Shown here piece by piece: positions 8,993-17,113 of a stretch of 64,000 bases of DNA. Origin of the DNA: Marinirhabdus gelatinilytica (GTDB taxonomy: Bacteria > Bacteroidota > Bacteroidia > Flavobacteriales > Flavobacteriaceae); contig NZ_QRAO01000002.1 of NCBI RefSeq assembly GCF_003353425.1, positions 576,975 through 640,974 of the forward strand, in the 5' to 3' direction. The position numbers and the translations under genes were made by a program. Positions within the stretch are counted from its first letter, which is position 1. The number at the start of each line of letters is the position of its first letter. The notes under the pieces are model-generated. The model searched no databases and was not told where the DNA came from. It saw only the letters and a list, made by a program, of their open reading frames with translations.

Positions 8993-9789
8993 ATAGCAAG
9001 TTCTTTATAAATAATGTAGACTCCCATAACGAGTACAAACCACCCGAAGGCTTTCTTAAGTTTTTTTCCGTCAATAAAATTATTGAGCCAAATTCCTATA
9101 AATATACCCACAACCGAAATGGCTGTAAAAATCAACAGGAATGGCCAATCAATATCTAAATTCTGAACATCGCCCAAAAAGCCAATCAGGGATTTAATCG
9201 CGATTATAAAAAGTGATGTGGCAACCGCTTTCTTCATTGGCAATTTTGCTAAGAGAACCAACGCTGGGATAATCAAGAAGCCACCGCCTGCACCAACAAT
9301 ACCAGTAATAGTTCCTACAACCAAACCTTCTATAATTATTAAAGGGTAATTGTATGAGGTTTGAGCTTCTTGGTCAGTTTCTTTTCGCTTGTTGCGAATC
9401 ATCGAAACAGAGGCGAGCAACATAATGATGGCAAAAAACAGCATTATGGCCAGATTCTTAGTTACCATATAATCACCTATTTCAAAAAGCTCATCTGGAA
9501 TCGCTGGAATTAAAAATGCTCGTGTAAGGTATACCGCTATAAAAGCTGGAATAGCAAAAATGATGGCTGTTCTATAGTCCACCATCCCCTTCACCATATT
9601 TTTAATTGCACCAACCAAGGAAGTTGTTCCCACCACAAATAATGAATATGCTGTTGCAGTTACTGGGTTAAGCGCAAGTGCATATACTAAAATAGGAACG
9701 GTAAGAATTGAGCCGCCACCGCCAATCAATCCCAAAACAAGCCCAATGAAAAGTGCACCTATGTACCCTAAAATTTCTATGATTTCCAT
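8989..9789 (-). CDS. Sulfite exporter, TauE/SafE family
   Basis: This 266-residue inner-membrane protein has about eight hydrophobic helices in two related halves, each beginning with a glycine-rich motif (LGLIGGGGSILTVP near residue 20 and TGIVGAGGGFLIIPALV near residue 160). That pattern defines the TauE/SafE (DUF81) family, whose members export sulfite, sulfoacetate or related anions. Next to a persulfide dioxygenase that releases sulfite, sulfite export is the natural reading. It is transcribed from its own putative Crp-type promoter 60 bases downstream of the regulator gene, and its stop codon lies within the operator of the next gene. Confidence 0.88.
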   Translation of the reverse strand: MEIIEILGYIGALFIGLVLGLIGGGGSILTVPILVYALALNPVTATAYSLFVVGTTSLVGAIKNMVKGMVDYRTAIIFAIPAFIAVYLTRAFLIPAIPDELFEIGDYMVTKNLAIMLFFAIIMLLASVSMIRNKRKETDQEAQTSYNYPLIIIEGLVVGTITGIVGAGGGFLIIPALVLLAKLPMKKAVATSLFIIAIKSLIGFLGDVQNLDIDWPFLLIFTAISVVGIFIGIWLNNFIDGKKLKKAFGWFVLVMGVYIIYKELAM

Positions 9790-9809
9790 TAGTACAAAAT
9801 ATTATGATA

Positions 9810-9855
9810 CAAATGTACTTGTAGACATGTTCAATGTCTGTAACTGATGTTACAG
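9810..9855 (-). promoter_or_regulatory. Putative Crp/Fnr-activated promoter of tauE
   Basis: CTGTAACTGATGTTACAG (9838-9855) is a perfect 7-bp inverted repeat with a four-base spacer, overlapping the crp stop codon. Centred 33 bases downstream is TACATTTG (9810-9817, minus strand), a full match to the Bacteroidota -7 box. The predicted start site near 9805 puts the palindrome at about -41. A second, weaker repeat AGACAT-N5-ATGTCT lies between them at 9823-9839. Confidence 0.65.
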
Positions 9856-10476
9856 GACTTCAATAAAACTGCGATGCAGTTTTAACTTATGGCTATTTTC
9901 CATTTTTTTTAGCAATCGGGAAATTACAACACGACTGGTATGGAGGTCTTGTGCAATCTCTTTGTGGGTTGTATAGAGGTGCTTGCTGTTTGTTAAACTG
10001 ACTTTGTTTTCAAGATAGTGCTCCAGGCGTTCCTCTAAATTATGGAATGCTATCGTATCTATACTGTCCAACATTTCCATCATTCGCTTGTGATAGCTTT
10101 CAAAAACAAAGTTGCGCCAGGTTTTATATTTGCTTGACCATTCTTCCATATTATCTATAGGAATCATTAAGATTTTAACAGGTGTTTCGGCTACAGCATG
10201 AATCTCACTTTTAATATCGCCCATACAGCAAGTCATCATCATAGCACAGGTATCGCCTTTTTCAAGATGATACAACAATAATTCTTCGCCATCATCATCT
10301 GGTCGCATTATCTTGATACTCCCAGATAACAATAGTGGAATCGATTTTATATATTGTCCAGGTCTTATTAAATCTTGACCTTCAGAAACATCCATCACAG
10401 TACCTACACGATTAATGTCTGCTATTAATTCTTTTTCGAAATGGGAGCCATAGGCCTGATTAAATAAGGGTTTCAT
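9850..10476 (-). CDS. Crp/Fnr-family transcriptional regulator of the sulfur cluster
   Basis: I start at the ATG at 10476 (M-K-P-L-F), because an upstream ATG at 10527 would overlap cusB. The result is a 208-residue protein, close to family length. It has a cyclic-nucleotide-type beta roll (about 15-125) and a winged helix-turn-helix (about 150-205; T-H-K-E-I-A-Q-D-L-H-T-S-R-V-V-I-S-R-L). The beta roll carries a Cys-rich loop C-A-M-M-M-T-C-C-M-G near residue 80, while the four-Cys Fnr iron-sulfur motif is absent. The cysteines could sense persulfide or metal, which is inference. Two matching palindromes downstream suggest it activates tauE and the dioxygenase operon. Confidence 0.85.
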   Translation of the reverse strand: MKPLFNQAYGSHFEKELIADINRVGTVMDVSEGQDLIRPGQYIKSIPLLLSGSIKIMRPDDDGEELLLYHLEKGDTCAMMMTCCMGDIKSEIHAVAETPVKILMIPIDNMEEWSSKYKTWRNFVFESYHKRMMEMLDSIDTIAFHNLEERLEHYLENKVSLTNSKHLYTTHKEIAQDLHTSRVVISRLLKKMENSHKLKLHRSFIEVL

Positions 10477-10498
10477 TAAGAGTATACTTTTTGAGCAA

Positions 10499-12232
10499 TT
10501 AATTAAGTTCTTCAATAACACTTCCACAGGTCAACATGGCATCGCCATAGTATGGATTTCTTATTTCTTCTTCGGTACTCAACCAAACTGCACCTTTGTT
10601 ATTGTTTGCCATTGGGCATTTTTGGACGTAATAACTGGTTGAGTTATTAATACTCATTGTAATAGGTACGAAATTCTCGTTTAGAATGACGAAGTGAGCG
10701 CGCTGGTTTTCCAGATTATCATTGTTTGCAACGGCATCGAGCATTTCGATACTTTTGGTTAGGTGTTGTTTTTCCATCGTACCTAAATCATCAGCCGATA
10801 TTGCTTTTAATTTTTCTGATGTCGCTTTCGCGAAAGCGGAAACTTGACTTGCATCGCTTGCTACAAGGGCATCTTTCATTTTGAGATATGATGATAATGC
10901 TTTGTCGAAATCAGAACTGAACGCATTGCTGAAACTCATTTCCATATCGCCCATCATTGCTGATTCGTCCTGCATCATTTGCTGATTCATCATTGATTTT
11001 TTACCCTGTAATTGTGCTGCTGCATCTACCGTGAACGTTCCATTGGTAACAATTTCATCGCCATTGTTTAGTCCAGCCGAGACTTGGTAATTGTCGCCAG
11101 AGCGATTGCCCAAGGTCACTTCGCGCATTTCAAACACAGGCTCGTTAGGATTGGTTTTTACATATACCAAAGAGCGCTCGCCTGTCCATAGTACAGCACT
11201 TGCAGGTACGGCAAGTGTATTTTCCATAGTTTGCGTTGCGCCTTTAACCTTACCTGTAACAAACATTCCTGGTTTAAATAGGTCGCCTCTATTTTGCAGG
11301 GTTGCACGTACCGTTACCGTTCGTGTCGCATTATTTAAAATTGGGTCAATAAATGAAATTGTTCCCTCAAATTCTTTATTTGGATAGGCATTGGTCGTGA
11401 TGTTGATTTTTTGCCCAACGCTGAATTGTGCTATTTGATTTTCATAAGCATCAAATTCTGCCCAAACCGAATTGAGGTTACTCAATTTCACAATAGGCTG
11501 TCCTTGGTTTACATAATCGCCCTGTGCTGCCATTACTTCTGATACTGTTCCTGAAACGGTTGCATAAATTGGGAAGTTCTCTCGCACCGTGCCATTTTCT
11601 TCTATGGTATTTATTTGTGTTTCTGAAAGTTTCCAGTTTTTAAGTTTGTTGCGCACAGCTTTGTACAAAGCTGGTTGTGATTCTTTGAGTGTAGCAGCCG
11701 TAATCAATTCTTGCTGTGCCGCTACAAGTTCTGGTGCATAAATAGTTGCCAACAACTGACCACGGTTCACTTGCTGACCTTCGTAATTAACATTGAGTCG
11801 CTCTATTCTCCCTTTAAAGTAACTGGCTTGTACTGCATCGTTTTCTTCGTTTGTCGCTATTTTTCCTGACAGGGATATCATCCCATCGGCATCGCTGGCT
11901 TGTGTATTGCCCACAATAGTGGTCTGGATATTTGCCAACGCCATTGCGTTTTCGGTCATTTTTATCTCGTTTACAGCGAGACCATCAGCACCAGCTTCCG
12001 CAGCTATCAAGTCCATTCCACATATAGGGCAATCGCCTGCTTCGGGTTGCATAATTTGTGGGTGCATGGAGCACGTCCACATTTTGTCTCCGCTTTCACC
12101 AGAGTGATCGTGGTCGGACATATCAGACGTATCCTTATTTGCAGCATCGCCTGTAATATCTCCAAATAGGAGCCAGCCAGCACCCAGACCTACTATAAGT
12201 GCTATTGCTAAATATAAATTGTTCTTTTTCAT
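10499..12232 (-). CDS. cusB: CusB-type RND periplasmic adaptor with metal-binding and DUF3347 domains
   Basis: This 577-residue protein starts with a membrane anchor (about 5-25). A heavy-metal-binding ribbon follows at about 52-80 (CSMHPQIMQ then CPICGMDL). Next come the hairpin, lipoyl and barrel domains of a membrane-fusion adaptor (about 110-400), with the A-P-E-L-V-A-A-Q-Q-E-L hairpin start and a Met-rich linker (Q-Q-M-M-Q). The last 130 residues are a DUF3347 domain ending EEIRNPYYGDAMLTCG. CusB proteins carry Cu(I)/Ag(I) to a CusA pump and dock to TolC. The matching cusA and tolC genes lie about 8-14 kb upstream on the same strand, an unusually split arrangement. The Crp gene follows after 22 bases. 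Confidence 0.9.
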   Translation of the reverse strand: MKKNNLYLAIALIVGLGAGWLLFGDITGDAANKDTSDMSDHDHSGESGDKMWTCSMHPQIMQPEAGDCPICGMDLIAAEAGADGLAVNEIKMTENAMALANIQTTIVGNTQASDADGMISLSGKIATNEENDAVQASYFKGRIERLNVNYEGQQVNRGQLLATIYAPELVAAQQELITAATLKESQPALYKAVRNKLKNWKLSETQINTIEENGTVRENFPIYATVSGTVSEVMAAQGDYVNQGQPIVKLSNLNSVWAEFDAYENQIAQFSVGQKINITTNAYPNKEFEGTISFIDPILNNATRTVTVRATLQNRGDLFKPGMFVTGKVKGATQTMENTLAVPASAVLWTGERSLVYVKTNPNEPVFEMREVTLGNRSGDNYQVSAGLNNGDEIVTNGTFTVDAAAQLQGKKSMMNQQMMQDESAMMGDMEMSFSNAFSSDFDKALSSYLKMKDALVASDASQVSAFAKATSEKLKAISADDLGTMEKQHLTKSIEMLDAVANNDNLENQRAHFVILNENFVPITMSINNSTSYYVQKCPMANNNKGAVWLSTEEEIRNPYYGDAMLTCGSVIEELN

Positions 12233-12263
12233 AATAACTATTGTTTAATGTGTGGCACAATGT

Positions 12264-12331
12264 GCGCTAGGGATTGCAGCGACATCCCCCGATACGTATC
12301 GGGGATATAGCGGAAAGCCCGCTCGAGCGCC
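12264..12331. repeat. Intergenic palindromic repeat element
   Basis: This compact GC-rich segment in an AT-rich context holds a perfect 18-base palindrome CCCCGATACGTATCGGGG (12287-12304). It is framed by GGGATTGCAGCG and TAGCGGAAAGCCC, and ends in the palindrome CGCTCGAGCG (12320-12329). From memory, similar GGGATTGCAGCG...ATATAGCGGAAAGCCC units recur between genes in many Flavobacteriaceae. It touches the stop of the DUF305 gene and may act as that transcript's terminator. Confidence 0.6.
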
Positions 12332-12823
12332 CTAATCCTGATTTTCCAAACGTTCGATCATTTGTTTCATTTCTGCGATTTCCTTACGTTGTGCCTTTAT
12401 GATTTCTTCAGCCAACTTCTTAACTTCTGGGTCTTGAATATCAGCTCGCTCGCTGGTAAGGATTGCGATTGAATGGTGTGGTATCATTGCTTTCATCCAA
12501 AGTATGTCACCTACGGTTGATTTCTGGTCGCGTACCAGTCCCAATGCACCTACAAAGAGAACGATACTTCCCAAGACAATGGCTATATTCTTCTTCTTAT
12601 TTTGGTACATTCCACGCATTGCCACAAACATAATGATGGCCATAGCTGCGATACCTAAACAGACCATATAAAATCTAGTAAGACTAAACCATACGTGGTC
12701 CCATTCATACGTATTTAAATACATTGTGATGTACATGGCTACAAAAGAGCAAGCTAACATTGCCACAAAACGTGTGTAGTGATTTTTTGATTTTTCTGAA
12801 TTTGTGTGTTCGTTTGCGTTCAT
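12332..12823 (-). CDS. DUF305 membrane protein of the copper region
   Basis: This 163-residue protein has three hydrophobic helices (about 22-42, 50-68, 80-97). A DUF305 segment follows, with the signature W-M-K-A-M-I-P-H-H-S-I-A-I-L and a C-terminal charged helix rich in Lys/Glu ending in M-I-E-R-L-E-N-Q-D. The Met/His pair motif MIPHH is typical and is thought to bind metal, and DUF305 proteins are frequent in copper and silver resistance loci. It lies downstream of the DUF2911 gene on the same strand, with an intergenic palindrome after its stop. Its biochemical role is unknown. Confidence 0.85.
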   Translation of the reverse strand: MNANEHTNSEKSKNHYTRFVAMLACSFVAMYITMYLNTYEWDHVWFSLTRFYMVCLGIAAMAIIMFVAMRGMYQNKKKNIAIVLGSIVLFVGALGLVRDQKSTVGDILWMKAMIPHHSIAILTSERADIQDPEVKKLAEEIIKAQRKEIAEMKQMIERLENQD

Positions 12824-12922
12824 AATTTTTGGTTTTTAGGTTAATAATTTTTTATTTATTCGTTTTATATTTTTTGAATGTAAATGGGTATTCTGTATTA
12901 ATCGATTTAGTTATTTTCCTAT

Positions 12923-13507
12923 TTACTTGACTTTAAAAGGGAATTCAATCGTGACTTTTTCCCAACTCATTGAGATTGTTCCAGAATTCTCTGTTGTTTT
13001 TTTTAATTTATACTCTAAATGTTCCTTGATGTCTTCTGAAATTTTAGGTGTCACTTTAAACCGTAATACATCATCATTTTCAGCATAATTGTCCTTACCG
13101 TGTTGCTTCCAATTCCTGTTGAAAATGACAGTCCATTCTTCTTTATTCGGAATTACAAAAAATCCATATTTCCCGGCTTTCAATACTTTACCGTCAATTT
13201 CTAAATCCTTATTTGTTTCCAACCAAGTAGCCATATGGGCACCAGCCTGCCAGACTTGGTCGTAAGCCAACAGTCCACCGAAAATAATTCTATTCCTTAC
13301 GCCTGGCGACGAATAATCTATATGAATATGTGCATCGCCTATCATCGCCATTTCTGATGTATGTGGGCTAAGGGATTTTTTGTTCTCAGATTTAGGTTCA
13401 CTTTGGGTATGATTGTGTTCTGTCCCTATTTCGGAATTGTTCTTTCCTTCGTTTTTACATCCGCTGATAGCAACTACCAATAGGATTATCAAAATTTTAT
13501 ATTTCAT
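12923..13507 (-). CDS. DUF2911 lipoprotein
   Basis: This 194-residue protein has a lipoprotein signal (ISGCKNEGK; lipidated Cys 17). A His/Ser-rich spacer comes next, then a DUF2911 domain from about 60: S-P-G-V-R-N-R-I-I-F-G-G-L, W-Q-A-G-A-H-M-A-T-W and an I-F-N-R-N-W-K-Q-H-G strand. The domain is common in Bacteroidota and its function is unknown; the W-R/Q-x-G-A motif is its hallmark. It sits 19 bases downstream of the copper ATPase gene and is probably co-expressed. A periplasmic copper-related role is inferred from context alone. Confidence 0.85.
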   Translation of the reverse strand: MKYKILIILLVVAISGCKNEGKNNSEIGTEHNHTQSEPKSENKKSLSPHTSEMAMIGDAHIHIDYSSPGVRNRIIFGGLLAYDQVWQAGAHMATWLETNKDLEIDGKVLKAGKYGFFVIPNKEEWTVIFNRNWKQHGKDNYAENDDVLRFKVTPKISEDIKEHLEYKLKKTTENSGTISMSWEKVTIEFPFKVK

Positions 13508-13526
13508 AAGTATTCAATTAGTTAGA

Positions 13527-16028
13527 TTATATGTTTTTACTTTTTAGACGTAATGAGTTGGCAATTACCGAAACCGAACTAAAGCTCATTGCCAAGGCCG
13601 CAATCATTGGCGATAAGAGTATTCCGAAAAACGGATACAATAGTCCTGCTGCAATAGGGATACCCAGCGTGTTATAAATCATTGCAAAAAAGAGGTTTTG
13701 TTTGATATTGCGCATTACTGCATCACTTAGGTTTCTTGCCTTTACGATACCGTGTAAATCGCCTTTCACCAAGGTAATGGCTGCACTTTCAATGGCAACA
13801 TCTGTTCCTGTTCCCATTGCGATGCCTACATCACTTTTAGCGAGTGCAGGTGCATCGTTGATGCCGTCGCCTGCCATTGCAACCACCTTGCCTTGCTCTT
13901 GTAATTTCTTGACTTCTTGTAATTTGTTCTCTGGCAACATACTTGCTTGAAAATCCGCAAGGTTAAGTTCATCCGCGACAGCTTGGGCTGTATCGTGATT
14001 ATCGCCAGTAAGCATAATGACTGCAATTCCCTTATCCTGCAAATCCTTGATAGCTTTTGCGCTCGTTTCCTTTATTTTATCACCTATGACCACGTAGCCT
14101 GTAACCTTACCATTTACTGCGAGATAGGAAACCGTTTTCCCTTGTTTTTGATAGGATTGTGCCTCATTTTCCATAGCTTCGGTAAGCGTGGCATTTGCCT
14201 GTTCCATCATTTTGGCTTTACCTAAAGCCACCTCATTACCGTTCACTTTACCTTCAACCCCTTTTCCGGTAACTGCATTGAATCCATCTGCTTTTAAAAA
14301 CTCTGCGTTTTGTTCTTTACCATATTTTACGGTGGCTTCTGCCAGCGGATGTTCACTTTGGCTGTTAAGGGAAACAATGAATTGTAGTACTTCGCTTTCC
14401 GTAAAGCCATTGTCGAAAGATCCCACTTTCTCAACTGTAGGTTTTCCTTCAGTTATCGTTCCGGTCTTATCGACAATTAGGGTATCTACCTTATCCATTT
14501 TTTCAAGAGCTTCGGCATTTTTGATAAGTACCCCATTTTGTGCACCTTTACCGACACCCACCATTACGGACATTGGTGTCGCAAGCCCCAAAGCACAGGG
14601 ACAAGCGATAATTAATACGGCAATGGCATTGACCAAGGCATATACATAGGCCGGTTCCGGACCCCAAATTGCCCAAATGCCGAAGGTCAAAGCAGCGATT
14701 ATAACAACGATTGGTACGAAATATCCCGAAACGGTATCGGCCAATTTCTGGATGGGTGCACGGCTACGACTGGCATCGTTGACCATCTGTATAATCTGTG
14801 ATAACAAGGTATCGGAACCTACCTTTTCAGCTTTCATCAAAAAGGACTGATTGCCATTGATAGTTCCGCTACTTACTTTATCATCGGTAGATTTGTTTAC
14901 TGGAATAGGTTCGCCTGTAATCATCGATTCATCGATGGAAGTTTCGCCTTCGGTAATCACCCCATCCACGGGAATCTTATCGCCCGGCTTCACACGCAGA
15001 ATGTCACCCAATTCAATTTCATCGATGGCTACTTCCTGTTCTTCGCCATCAACCAACTTAACTGCCTTATTCGGTGCTAATTTTAAAAGTTCCTTGACTG
15101 CTGAATTGGTCTTGCTATGCGCACGAGCTTCGAGGACTTGACCAAGTAGCACCAAAGTTAGAATCACCGTAGCCGCCTCAAAATAGACGTGAACCGTACC
15201 CGCTTCGGTCTTGAATTGGTCAGGGAAAAAATCGGGCACGAGCATTCCGAACACACTAAAGAGCCAAGCAACGCCTGCACCGATTCCGATAAGCGTAAAC
15301 ATATTGAGGTTCCACGTTTTGATACTACGGTAGGCACGCTCAAAAAACATCCAAGTGGCGTAGAATACCACAGGAATGGAAAGTGCAAATTGAATCCAAT
15401 TCCAATATTTTAATTCTAAAACTTCATATAAAGGATTATTGGGCAGCATTTCGGACATTGCAATGATAAAAATGGGTAATGTGAAAGCGACCGCTATCCA
15501 GAACTTTTTAAGCAGTTTTTTATAGGTCTTTTCCTCTGCGGATAAATCGGGTTCCATAGGAACTAAATCCATCCCACAGATTGGACAGCTTCCCGGTTCG
15601 TCTTTTACGATTTCGGGGTGCATCGGGCAGGTATATTGCGTGTCGGAAGTAGCCGTTAGGTTAACTTCTTCAACTAAATCCATTCCGCAAACAGGACAGT
15701 CGCCTGGTTGGTCATAGGTTTTATCGCCCTCGCAATGCATCGGACAGTAAAACGTTCCCGTTCCTTTGCCTTTGGGTTTCTCAACGTTCTTCTTATCGTG
15801 GGTATGATGATGTTCGCCATTCTGATGGATGCTGTATTGCCCACCATCAGCTTTCAGCGCCTCTTGAAATTTTTCGATGGGAATATGTGATTCCATTTCT
15901 ATGGTCGCTTCGGCTTTTTCTAAATTGACAGTTGCATTGGTAACACCTTCAACTTTAGAGAGCGTTTCTTCTACGTGCGTTCTACAACCATTACAGGTCA
16001 TTCCGTGTATGTGATAGGTGTGTGTCAT
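13527..16028 (-). CDS. copA: Copper-exporting P1B-type ATPase
   Basis: This 833-residue protein opens with an HMA domain (about 1-70, GMTCNGC). Two YHS-like heavy-metal ribbons follow, CPMHCEGD-CPVCGMDL near 93-118 and CPMHPEIV-CPICGMDL near 134-160. The transporter core contains the TGEP phosphatase loop, the membrane CPC motif near residue 475 (IACPCALG), DKTGT near 520, an H-P-L-A segment in the nucleotide domain, and GDGINDAPAL. These are the marks of a Cu(I)-exporting P1B-1 ATPase of the inner membrane. It lies 18 bases downstream of an NTF2-like gene and upstream of DUF2911 and DUF305. The doubled ribbon resembles the one at the CusB N-terminus, pointing to a shared metal-handover module. 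Confidence 0.95.
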   Translation of the reverse strand: MTHTYHIHGMTCNGCRTHVEETLSKVEGVTNATVNLEKAEATIEMESHIPIEKFQEALKADGGQYSIHQNGEHHHTHDKKNVEKPKGKGTGTFYCPMHCEGDKTYDQPGDCPVCGMDLVEEVNLTATSDTQYTCPMHPEIVKDEPGSCPICGMDLVPMEPDLSAEEKTYKKLLKKFWIAVAFTLPIFIIAMSEMLPNNPLYEVLELKYWNWIQFALSIPVVFYATWMFFERAYRSIKTWNLNMFTLIGIGAGVAWLFSVFGMLVPDFFPDQFKTEAGTVHVYFEAATVILTLVLLGQVLEARAHSKTNSAVKELLKLAPNKAVKLVDGEEQEVAIDEIELGDILRVKPGDKIPVDGVITEGETSIDESMITGEPIPVNKSTDDKVSSGTINGNQSFLMKAEKVGSDTLLSQIIQMVNDASRSRAPIQKLADTVSGYFVPIVVIIAALTFGIWAIWGPEPAYVYALVNAIAVLIIACPCALGLATPMSVMVGVGKGAQNGVLIKNAEALEKMDKVDTLIVDKTGTITEGKPTVEKVGSFDNGFTESEVLQFIVSLNSQSEHPLAEATVKYGKEQNAEFLKADGFNAVTGKGVEGKVNGNEVALGKAKMMEQANATLTEAMENEAQSYQKQGKTVSYLAVNGKVTGYVVIGDKIKETSAKAIKDLQDKGIAVIMLTGDNHDTAQAVADELNLADFQASMLPENKLQEVKKLQEQGKVVAMAGDGINDAPALAKSDVGIAMGTGTDVAIESAAITLVKGDLHGIVKARNLSDAVMRNIKQNLFFAMIYNTLGIPIAAGLLYPFFGILLSPMIAALAMSFSSVSVIANSLRLKSKNI

Positions 16029-16046
16029 TTTATGATTGGCTAAAAA

Positions 16047-16523
16047 TTATTTAACATTTCTGGATGATGAATGTGTTTTAACTATCTGCCATTTATCATC
16101 TATCTTCTTAAGGATAGAAGTCGCCACCCCTTTTTTCTTTATAGTTCGGGTATTGCCATTATCATCGGGATTGAGAACTATGGTATAGACGTAAGTTTCG
16201 GTAGTAAATGCATAGGGCAAATCTACTTCTGCATCAATTTCATAATCTGAAAATTCAAACTTCTTGAAGTGTCCTAATTCTGGTCCCAAATGGTGTTCTA
16301 TATAGTGCGCATAGGAACCCTCAACACCACCAGATTCAAAAACCTCAGAATCTTCTGTAAATAAGTCAAAGGTACCTTCAGTTGTCAAGTTTTGTAACGC
16401 ATCTTTGTAGGTTTTCATTACTTTAAGCACGGCTTGCTTTTCTGTGTTTACATCTTGTCCGAACACTTGGCTTGTTGCTATTATAATTAATGCGAATATT
16501 GTAGTTTTTCTAAGTGCATTCAT
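16047..16523 (-). CDS. Secreted NTF2-like (DUF4440-type) protein
   Basis: This 158-residue protein has a signal peptide (about 1-22, cleaving after VFG). It then shows an NTF2-like cone fold pattern: an N-terminal helix with V-L-K-V-M-K-T-Y-K-D-A-L, a F-T-E-D-S-E-V-F-E-S-G-G loop, and strands ending in W-Q-I-V-K-T-H-S-S-S-R. Such small proteins often lack a known reaction. Located 18 bases before the copper ATPase gene, it is probably the first gene of the ATPase transcript. A hairpin upstream separates it from the haem-binding gene. Confidence 0.78.
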   Translation of the reverse strand: MNALRKTTIFALIIIATSQVFGQDVNTEKQAVLKVMKTYKDALQNLTTEGTFDLFTEDSEVFESGGVEGSYAHYIEHHLGPELGHFKKFEFSDYEIDAEVDLPYAFTTETYVYTIVLNPDDNGNTRTIKKKGVATSILKKIDDKWQIVKTHSSSRNVK

Positions 16524-16604
16524 CCTGTTTGTTTTTAAGGGTTTTTATTCAAATTCATTTATATCATTATTCATTTTTCTAATATTTTTTATTGTGCCTG
16601 ACAA

Positions 16605-16646
16605 GGGAAGGGCTACTAACTAACCAACCATCAACTTGCCCTTCCC
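16605..16646 (-). terminator. Hairpin after the haem-binding gene
   Basis: GGGAAGGGC (16605-16613) pairs perfectly with GCCCTTCCC (16638-16646) across a 24-base loop, starting 12 bases past the stop of the 16658-17113 gene. The long loop and weak T run make it an imperfect intrinsic terminator, but it marks a likely operon boundary. Confidence 0.45.
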
Positions 16647-16657
16647 ATACCAGGACT

Positions 16658-17113
16658 TTATTCCAAACTGTCTTTTAACGCTGTCATATAATCTATTATC
16701 ATCCTCTTATCTTCATCTGAAAGAATTGCATCCCTGTGAATGAGTGTATAAGAATCCAAAGGCATTTTATCTTCTTCAATTTGGCTTATGATAGACCGAA
16801 GTTTACTGTTCTTTCGCCGGTCTGAATATTCTGCCCATTCATTAAAATTAAGTTCGTCCTTACCTTCTTGTATGTGATCTTCCAGATACCAAGCCGCAGG
16901 CTGTATCTTACTATACCACGGATAATCTGTATTATTACTGTGGCAATCGTAGCAAGAAACCTGCAACCGATTTTTTATCGTTGCAGGCACTTGATTTACT
17001 ACCATAAAATCACTTTGTGGTACAGTATCGCTCTCGTTCAGGGTTATTGGAAAGAACTGAATCACTATCAATCCCACAAGGGAAAGCCACGCTATGATTT
17101 TTAAAAACTTCAA
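16658..17113 (-). CDS. Haem-binding-domain protein (CxxCH)
   Basis: This 151-residue protein has an N-terminal hydrophobic signal or anchor (about 5-23). A haem_bd domain follows with the single c-type haem motif CYDCHSNNTDYPWY near residue 54. I start at a TTG that directly follows the stop of the DUF3347 gene; the frame offers no ATG before the domain, so translational coupling is likely. The C-terminal helix R-M-I-I-D-Y-M is typical. The domain occurs in periplasmic cytochrome-like proteins of Bacteroidota. Within this copper region it may take part in envelope redox chemistry, which is inference. Confidence 0.82.
   Translation of the reverse strand: MKFLKIIAWLSLVGLIVIQFFPITLNESDTVPQSDFMVVNQVPATIKNRLQVSCYDCHSNNTDYPWYSKIQPAAWYLEDHIQEGKDELNFNEWAEYSDRRKNSKLRSIISQIEEDKMPLDSYTLIHRDAILSDEDKRMIIDYMTALKDSLE

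Noticed and set aside
10477..10527. Upstream start of the Crp gene
   Set aside because: It would overlap the cusB end by 29 bases and lengthen the protein beyond the family norm; the ATG at 10476 fits better.
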